9,483 nucleotides of DNA from JBDNDK01 sp046719185. Its GTDB lineage: Bacteria; Armatimonadota; UBA5829. Shown here piece after piece: positions 5,257 to 9,483 of this stretch. The stretch covers positions 1 through 9,483 of the forward strand of contig JBDNDK010000092.1 in the NCBI GenBank assembly GCA_046719185.1, read 5' to 3'. Every line of letters begins with the position of its first letter. The stretch's first letter is position 1. The notes beneath the pieces were generated by a model. That model did no database searches and was not told the origin of the DNA. It saw only the letters and a program-made list of their open reading frames with translations. Position numbers and translations under genes: made by a program.

Positions 5257-6162
5257 TTAGTTCTTACCTCTTGATCTTGGTAAGTCTCTATGTTCCACTC
5301 TCACATTATAATTTGCACTTTGCAAGAATCTTGCAAGTTCACTGGCTATCACAACAGACCTATGTCTTCCTCCAGTGCAGCCTATTGCAATAGTGAGATA
5401 TGCTTTACCTTCTCTAATATATTGCGGTATACTAAATTCTACCAAGTCAAAGAGTTTCTCAAGAAGAGGTTCTGTGAGTGGATCAGATAAAACATAATCA
5501 TACACTTCAGCAGATGTTCCATCTAAAGCTCTCAAGTCCTGAACCCAGTATGGATTAGCCAAAAATCTTACATCAAAAACTAAATCAGCATCCAGCGGCA
5601 CTCCATGCTTGAATCCAAATGAAACAACAGAAACCATTAATTTTTCAAGAGGCTGCTTTGGTCCAAAAAATTCTCTTAATAGTCTCCTAAATTCCTCTGG
5701 TTCAAGATTGGTGGTGTCTATTGTTTTATCTGCACTTTCATTTATATCTTCAAGAAGTTTTCTTTCTTTTGCAATAGCATCTATTATGCCTGTTTTTATA
5801 TTTACCAATGGGTGTTTTCTTCTTGTTTCTTTGAATCTCTTTATCAGCTCTGCATCATTTGAATTAAGAAACAATAAGCACGGTTTTGAATATGGATAGT
5901 GAGGGGTTTCTTTTAATTTATTTAATTCACTCAATAGGTCATTAAAAAAATTACCGCTTCTAATGTCAATAACAACAGCCAGATCTTGTGCATCTTCTTT
6001 CTTTTCCCACATATCAAGCACTTGTGGGAGAAGTTTTGGAGGCAAATTATCCACACAATAATAATCCAAATCTTCAAACACATTTATAGCCAATGATTTA
6101 CCAGCACCGCTTATGCCAGTGATTATTACCAATCTTTTAGATTCATCCAAGCTTTTTTCCAC
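5257..6162 (-). CDS. rapZ: RapZ/YvcJ nucleotide-binding protein
   Basis: The protein has 301 residues, close to the family norm of about 285-300. Walker A is GISGAGKS (16-23), followed by YYCVDNLPP (34-42), the Walker B-like VVIDIRSG (63-70), SFGFKHGVP (181-189), DVRFLANPYW (197-206) and the C-terminal GCTGGRHRSV (261-270). In enterobacteria RapZ binds small RNA GlmZ to control glucosamine-6-phosphate synthesis; in Bacillus YvcJ is a GTP/ATP-hydrolysing protein of less clear role. Adjacency to yvcK points to cell-wall precursor control. The start is uncertain. The GTG at 6162 has only a weak GGAT site, while a TTG at 6150 has GGTGG 8 nt upstream and would shorten the overlap with the preceding membrane-protein gene from 20 to 8 nt. 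No ATG occurs before the Walker A motif. Confidence 0.93.
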   Translation of the reverse strand: MEKSLDESKRLVIITGISGAGKSLAINVFEDLDYYCVDNLPPKLLPQVLDMWEKKEDAQDLAVVIDIRSGNFFNDLLSELNKLKETPHYPYSKPCLLFLNSNDAELIKRFKETRRKHPLVNIKTGIIDAIAKERKLLEDINESADKTIDTTNLEPEEFRRLLREFFGPKQPLEKLMVSVVSFGFKHGVPLDADLVFDVRFLANPYWVQDLRALDGTSAEVYDYVLSDPLTEPLLEKLFDLVEFSIPQYIREGKAYLTIAIGCTGGRHRSVVIASELARFLQSANYNVRVEHRDLPRSRGKN

Positions 6163-6505
6163 CTTTTAATATCCAACTCAAAGGGATATTTATAATAGAT
6201 ACAGAAACAGAACCAAACAATGCTCCCCAGAAATTCATAGAGCCGCCTGTCAATATTCCAGCTAAATAAAATACTATTGCATTTATTATGATTCCATAAA
6301 GTCCAAAAGTGATACAAGTCAAAGGGAGTGATACTATTTTTAATAGAGTGCCTAATACAGTATTTAACATAGCAAACACTGGTACAAATATTATCACATG
6401 CCAAGTTTTATCCCAACTTAGATTGATATTTAATATTTTTGCTAAAAAGACTGTTATTGTGACTGATAACATTCCAATCAACCAATGAATGAGCCACTTA
6501 GGCAT
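6143..6505 (-). CDS. YvlD/phage-holin-4-like small membrane protein
   Basis: The protein has 120 residues and is almost wholly hydrophobic, with four predicted membrane helices at about 4-24, 34-52, 60-86 and 91-113 and a basic tail (KGGKKLG). The central segment KIVSLPLTCITFGLYGIIINAIVFYLAG matches the conserved core of the family often named phage holin family protein or YvlD (Pfam Phage_holin_4_2). Despite that name, most chromosomal members are not phage genes, and their role is unclear, perhaps in envelope integrity. The ATG overlaps the ogt stop by 8 nt, and AGGAG lies 12 nt upstream inside ogt, so translation is probably coupled. Its 3' end overlaps rapZ. No phage genes are nearby. Confidence 0.8.
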   Translation of the reverse strand: MPKWLIHWLIGMLSVTITVFLAKILNINLSWDKTWHVIIFVPVFAMLNTVLGTLLKIVSLPLTCITFGLYGIIINAIVFYLAGILTGGSMNFWGALFGSVSVSIINIPLSWILKGGKKLG

Positions 6506-7010
6506 TTAACAATTTAACTCCTTCCAGTTTTAACAATTCTATTTTCATATCCAAACCTCCAGAGAATCCTCCAAGAGATTTATCTATTTTAACAACTCTA
6601 TGACATGGTACTATTATAGGTATCTCATTATTTGCCATCACATTCCCAACTGCTCTATGTGCTTTGGGTGAACCTACATTCTTTGCTATATCAGAATATG
6701 ATGCAGTCTGTCCATAATCTATATTTCTTACTTCATCTATTACTTTTTTCTGAAAATCAGTTTTATTTCTAGTATCTATTTTAATTGATTTAAAGTTTTC
6801 CCTTATACCATTAAAATAATTATCTAGTTTAGAGATAAGAACCTTTATTATCTCAGACATATTCAGATTTTGGTTGTTATCAAGAGAGTATAGTATTTTA
6901 TCTAATTCTTTTTTATCTTTGGTAGGCAATATTATGTTCTTTATCTTTCCATCATATTCGGCAATTCCAATATATCCTAATTTAGATTCATATATCCATT
7001 TATTCAGCAT
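6498..7010 (-). CDS. ogt: Methylated-DNA--protein-cysteine methyltransferase
   Basis: The protein has 170 residues from the chosen start. It is a suicide DNA-repair enzyme that transfers an alkyl group from O6-alkylguanine (or O4-alkylthymine) in DNA to its own cysteine. The active-site motif is IVPCHRVV with the acceptor Cys136. Before it lie TDFQKKVIDEVRNIDYGQTASYSDIA, the helix-turn-helix part of the DNA-binding domain, and SPKAHRAVGNVMANNEIP with the arginine finger in RAVG. After it comes GGFSGGLDMKIELLKLEG. The N-terminal half is poorly conserved, as usual. The frame is open up to 7061 inside uvrC, but AGGA at 7019-7022 favours the ATG at 7010 (8 nt) or the tandem ATG at 7013 (5 nt). 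Either start overlaps the end of uvrC, so it is translated as part of the uvrA-uvrC repair unit. Confidence 0.92.
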   Translation of the reverse strand: MLNKWIYESKLGYIGIAEYDGKIKNIILPTKDKKELDKILYSLDNNQNLNMSEIIKVLISKLDNYFNGIRENFKSIKIDTRNKTDFQKKVIDEVRNIDYGQTASYSDIAKNVGSPKAHRAVGNVMANNEIPIIVPCHRVVKIDKSLGGFSGGLDMKIELLKLEGVKLLNA

Positions 7011-8916
7011 CATTATTTTCCTGCTTTGATTTGAAGAAATTATAAATTGCCTCAGCAGCATTCTTGTTTATTCCTGGTACACTTAGCAGCTCTTCAATGG
7101 TTGCATTTTTTATAGCTGTTAAACTTCCAAGATGTTTGAGCAATGCTTTTCTTCTTTTGGGTCCTACATTTGGAATCTCATTTAATATAGAGATTCTCAT
7201 TGTTTTGCCTCTTATTTTTCTGTGATATGATATGGCAAATCTATGAGCTTCATCTCTGATTCTTTGTATTAAATGCAAAGCACCAGATTTTTTTTCTAAT
7301 CTCACAGGTTCTTGTTTATGTGGGAGATATATTTCTTCATTCTGCTTTGCTAGTCCAATCACCGGCACTTCATATTCTAGACCTTCTATTATTTCTAGTG
7401 CTGAACTCAATTGTCCTTTTCCACCATCAATCAGCATCAAATCAGGCAGCACTTTGAAAGCATTACTTTTTCTTAATGAGCCTGTTAATCTTCTAGCCAA
7501 TACTTCTCTCATTGAGGCAAAATCATCAGGCTTACCTTCAGATAGATTTATCTTGAATCTTCTATATAAGTTTTTGTCTGCTTTTCCATTTACAAACACC
7601 ACTAATGATGCCACTGTGAAATGACCAGATATATTTGATATATCATAGGCTTCTATTCTTCTTGGCAATATTGGTGAGTTAATGGCTTTTTGCAGAGATT
7701 CTAATTCACTTGCTACAATCTTGCAGTCTGATTCCATTTTAGACTTTAGTTGTTTTAATACCAAATCTGCATTTTTGCTTGCCATATCCACAAGCTGCTT
7801 CTTTTCACCTCTTTTGGGTGTTTGCAGCTCTACTTTTTGTCCCTTTTTTTGTCTGAGCCAAGCTTCTATTATATCCATTTCTTCAATATCTGAGCTTACT
7901 AATATTTCCTTAGGCAGATATGGTGCATTTTCATAATACTGAAGAATAAATTGTTTCAAACCTTCTCCTATTTCATCTGATGAAGTATTATCTAATATAA
8001 AATGTTCTTGTCCAATAAGTTTACCACCTCTTACAAAAAAAATCTCAGCAATTGCATTACAGTTATCAGTTACTAATGCTATCACATCTTGATCAGCAAG
8101 ATTTGTAGATATTACTTTCTGTCTTGCAACTAGTTTTTGTATAGATGAAATTTGATCTCTAATTTTTGCAGCTTTTTCAAATTCAAGGTTCTCTGATGCT
8201 GTTTCCATTTCTTGAAGCAGCTCTTCAATCAAAGGCTCATTTCTGCCTTCAAGAAAAGTCATCACTTTTTTTATTGAATCTAAATATTCTTTTTTTGTTA
8301 CTTTTCCACAGCAAGGACCAAGGCATTGATTTATATGATAATACATACATGCTCTGCCTTTTGATGATTCTGGGTTTTTGTATCCACAAGGCACTTTGAA
8401 CACTCTTCTGATAATTTTTAGAGTTTCTCTTACAGCAAGAACATCAGTATATGGTCCGTAATATTTATCTGTTTCTTTGGGTTGCAGTCTTAATTTTCTT
8501 TTAAATATCACTCTGGGCCAATCTTCACCCATTGTGATGGCAATATATGGATAGCTTTTATCATCTCTCATCATTACATTGTATTGAGGATGATATTTTT
8601 TAATTAAATTATTTTCCAGTATTAAAGCTTCAAGTTCTGAGTCTGTTACTATCCATTCAATATTAGCAACTTCATACACCATTCTTCTTTTTTGTCTAGT
8701 AAGAGATGCACCTTTTTGAAAATATGACCTGACTCTGTTTCTTAATATCTTAGCTTTGCCTACATAGATAACTTTGCCTAGAGAGTTTTTCATCAAATAA
8801 CAGCCGGGATTAGTAGGCACTAGGGCAAGTTTTTCTGATACTTGTTGAGGATATTTTTTTTCAATGCTTTCCCAATCTATTTGAGACTGAATTGTTTTTT
8901 CTCTTTCTGTTTCCAT
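7000..8916 (-). CDS. uvrC: UvrC, excinuclease ABC subunit C
   Basis: The protein has 638 residues, full length for the family. UvrC makes the 3' and 5' incisions around a lesion in nucleotide excision repair after loading by UvrAB. Domains in order: the GIY-YIG nuclease (about 33-110; GCYLMK, then VIYVGKAKILRNRVRSYF); a cysteine-rich segment with Cys177, Cys190, Cys198 and Cys202, whose spacing fits the four ligands of the UvrC iron-sulfur cluster; the UVR motif that binds UvrB (about 235-265, ENLEFEKAAKIRDQI); the RNase H-like endonuclease (about 420-570; YDISNISG with Asp425, LIDGGKGQL with Asp497, RDEAHRFAI with His558); and tandem helix-hairpin-helix motifs (about 578-630; IPNVGPKRRKALL, VPGINKNAAEAI). 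It starts 6 bp after uvrA. I see no good Shine-Dalgarno before its ATG, so it may rely on translational coupling to uvrA. Confidence 0.97.
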   Translation of the reverse strand: METEREKTIQSQIDWESIEKKYPQQVSEKLALVPTNPGCYLMKNSLGKVIYVGKAKILRNRVRSYFQKGASLTRQKRRMVYEVANIEWIVTDSELEALILENNLIKKYHPQYNVMMRDDKSYPYIAITMGEDWPRVIFKRKLRLQPKETDKYYGPYTDVLAVRETLKIIRRVFKVPCGYKNPESSKGRACMYYHINQCLGPCCGKVTKKEYLDSIKKVMTFLEGRNEPLIEELLQEMETASENLEFEKAAKIRDQISSIQKLVARQKVISTNLADQDVIALVTDNCNAIAEIFFVRGGKLIGQEHFILDNTSSDEIGEGLKQFILQYYENAPYLPKEILVSSDIEEMDIIEAWLRQKKGQKVELQTPKRGEKKQLVDMASKNADLVLKQLKSKMESDCKIVASELESLQKAINSPILPRRIEAYDISNISGHFTVASLVVFVNGKADKNLYRRFKINLSEGKPDDFASMREVLARRLTGSLRKSNAFKVLPDLMLIDGGKGQLSSALEIIEGLEYEVPVIGLAKQNEEIYLPHKQEPVRLEKKSGALHLIQRIRDEAHRFAISYHRKIRGKTMRISILNEIPNVGPKRRKALLKHLGSLTAIKNATIEELLSVPGINKNAAEAIYNFFKSKQENNDAE

Positions 8917-8922
8917 TAGTTT

Positions 8923-9483
8923 TTATACTAAGGTCTCTACAGTTTCTTGATTTTCAATATTGATATTTTCATTTCTTTTAGAAAATATATCAGCAAGAAA
9001 TTTGCCTGTGTGAGAAATTTTAGACTTTGCTACATCCTCAGGTGTTCCTTGAGCTATTATTTCTCCACCTTTATTTCCACCTTCAGGACCAAGATCAATA
9101 ATGTAATCAGCTGTTTTTATCACATCAAGGTTGTGTTCAATAACCAAAACAGTATTTCCTGCATCAGTTAATTTCCCTAAAACATCAAGAAGCTTTTTTA
9201 TATCATGGAAATGCAGACCAGTTGTAGGTTCATCTAGTATATATAGAGTTCTTCCTGTGCTTCTTTTTGCTAGTTCAGAGGAGAGTTTGATTCTTTGTGC
9301 TTCGCCACCTGATAAGGTGGTTGCTGGTTGACCTAATTTTATATAATCAAGACCAACATCATGCAATGTCTGGAATTTTCTTGTGATTTTGGGAATATGC
9401 TTAAAAAATTCAAGAGCTTGACTTACTGTCATATCCAATACATCTGCAATAGACATTCCTTTATATTTTATTTCAAGAGATCG
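8923..9483 (-). CDS. uvrA: UvrA, excinuclease ABC subunit A, C-terminal part (cut by window edge)
   Basis: Only the last 186 residues are in the window. The frame remains open to base 9483, beginning RSLEIKYKGMSIADVLDMTV, so the Met at 9456 is internal and the 5' part lies outside. UvrA is the ATPase that recognises DNA damage and loads UvrB. The piece contains the second ABC ATPase signature LSGGEAQR, Walker B TLYILDEPTTGLH, and the H-loop region VLVIEHNLDVIKTADYIIDLGPEGG. It also contains the conserved DVGLDYIKLGQPATTLSGGE segment that precedes the signature. The ending is normal for the family, with a short polar tail after FLADIF. It is followed by uvrC after 6 bp, so the two form a repair operon. 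Confidence 0.97.
   Translation of the reverse strand, partial: RSLEIKYKGMSIADVLDMTVSQALEFFKHIPKITRKFQTLHDVGLDYIKLGQPATTLSGGEAQRIKLSSELAKRSTGRTLYILDEPTTGLHFHDIKKLLDVLGKLTDAGNTVLVIEHNLDVIKTADYIIDLGPEGGNKGGEIIAQGTPEDVAKSKISHTGKFLADIFSKRNENINIENQETVETLV

Noticed and set aside
4935..5393. A 152-codon plus-strand open frame opposite yvcK and rapZ
   Set aside because: It lies antisense to two well-supported conserved genes and shows no family motif.
6126..6404. A 92-codon minus-strand open frame overlapping the yvlD-like gene
   Set aside because: It lies out of frame within the yvlD-like gene. Its composition (many Cys, Trp, Tyr and Asn) is that of a shifted reading of a membrane protein, and the YvlD frame carries the family signature.
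6143..6505. The holin-like protein as evidence of a prophage
   Set aside because: The family name comes from a Pfam label. The gene overlaps housekeeping genes on both sides, and no phage structural, integrase or lysis partner is present.
7011..7061. A start for ogt at 7061, deep inside uvrC
   Set aside because: The extra residues are encoded within the uvrC 3' end, do not resemble an Ogt N-terminus, and lack a Shine-Dalgarno. AGGA points to the ATG at 7010 or 7013.

Overview
This is an AT-rich bacterial window with ten genes; the two outermost genes lack one end. Nine genes lie on the minus strand and one on the plus strand. The lineage cannot be fixed from the sequence. The order uvrA-uvrC-(...)-rapZ-yvcK recalls Firmicutes. 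However, murB and whiA, the usual Firmicutes partners of uvrC and rapZ-yvcK, are missing, and YvcK carries two N-terminal membrane helices of the kind known from cyanobacteria and some other non-Firmicutes lineages. An uncultivated lineage from a metagenome is a reasonable guess, but it is inference.

Layout. Bases 1 to about 65 are GC-rich (37 of 62 bases) and differ sharply from everything after them. They coincide with the abrupt end of the first gene, so a chimeric contig end or a real insertion is likely. Bases 63-2438 (minus) hold a three-gene minor-pilin cassette, read in the order PilV-like, PilW-like and a large PilX/GspK-like protein. Each downstream gene has a Shine-Dalgarno sequence that overlaps the stop codon of the gene before it. 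A 305-bp divergent intergenic region (2439-2743) separates this cassette from a plus-strand single-domain HD-GYP protein (2744-3349). That region holds the only clear promoter-like and operator-like sequences in the window.

The HD-GYP gene ends base-to-base against maf, which is the last gene in view of a long minus-strand run: uvrA (partial), uvrC, ogt, yvlD-like, rapZ, yvcK, maf. Within the run the gaps are 2-18 bp or the genes overlap, so it is probably one operon with translational coupling.

How the genes may work together. UvrA and UvrC (nucleotide excision repair), Ogt (alkyl-guanine repair) and Maf (removal of non-canonical or excess nucleotides) form a genome-protection theme. RapZ and YvcK are linked to cell-wall precursor supply and carbon-source adaptation. 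The pilin cassette and the HD-GYP protein, a putative c-di-GMP phosphodiesterase, share a control region, which suggests but does not prove that second-messenger turnover and pilus priming are coordinated. No RNA gene, CRISPR array or recognisable insertion sequence was seen.
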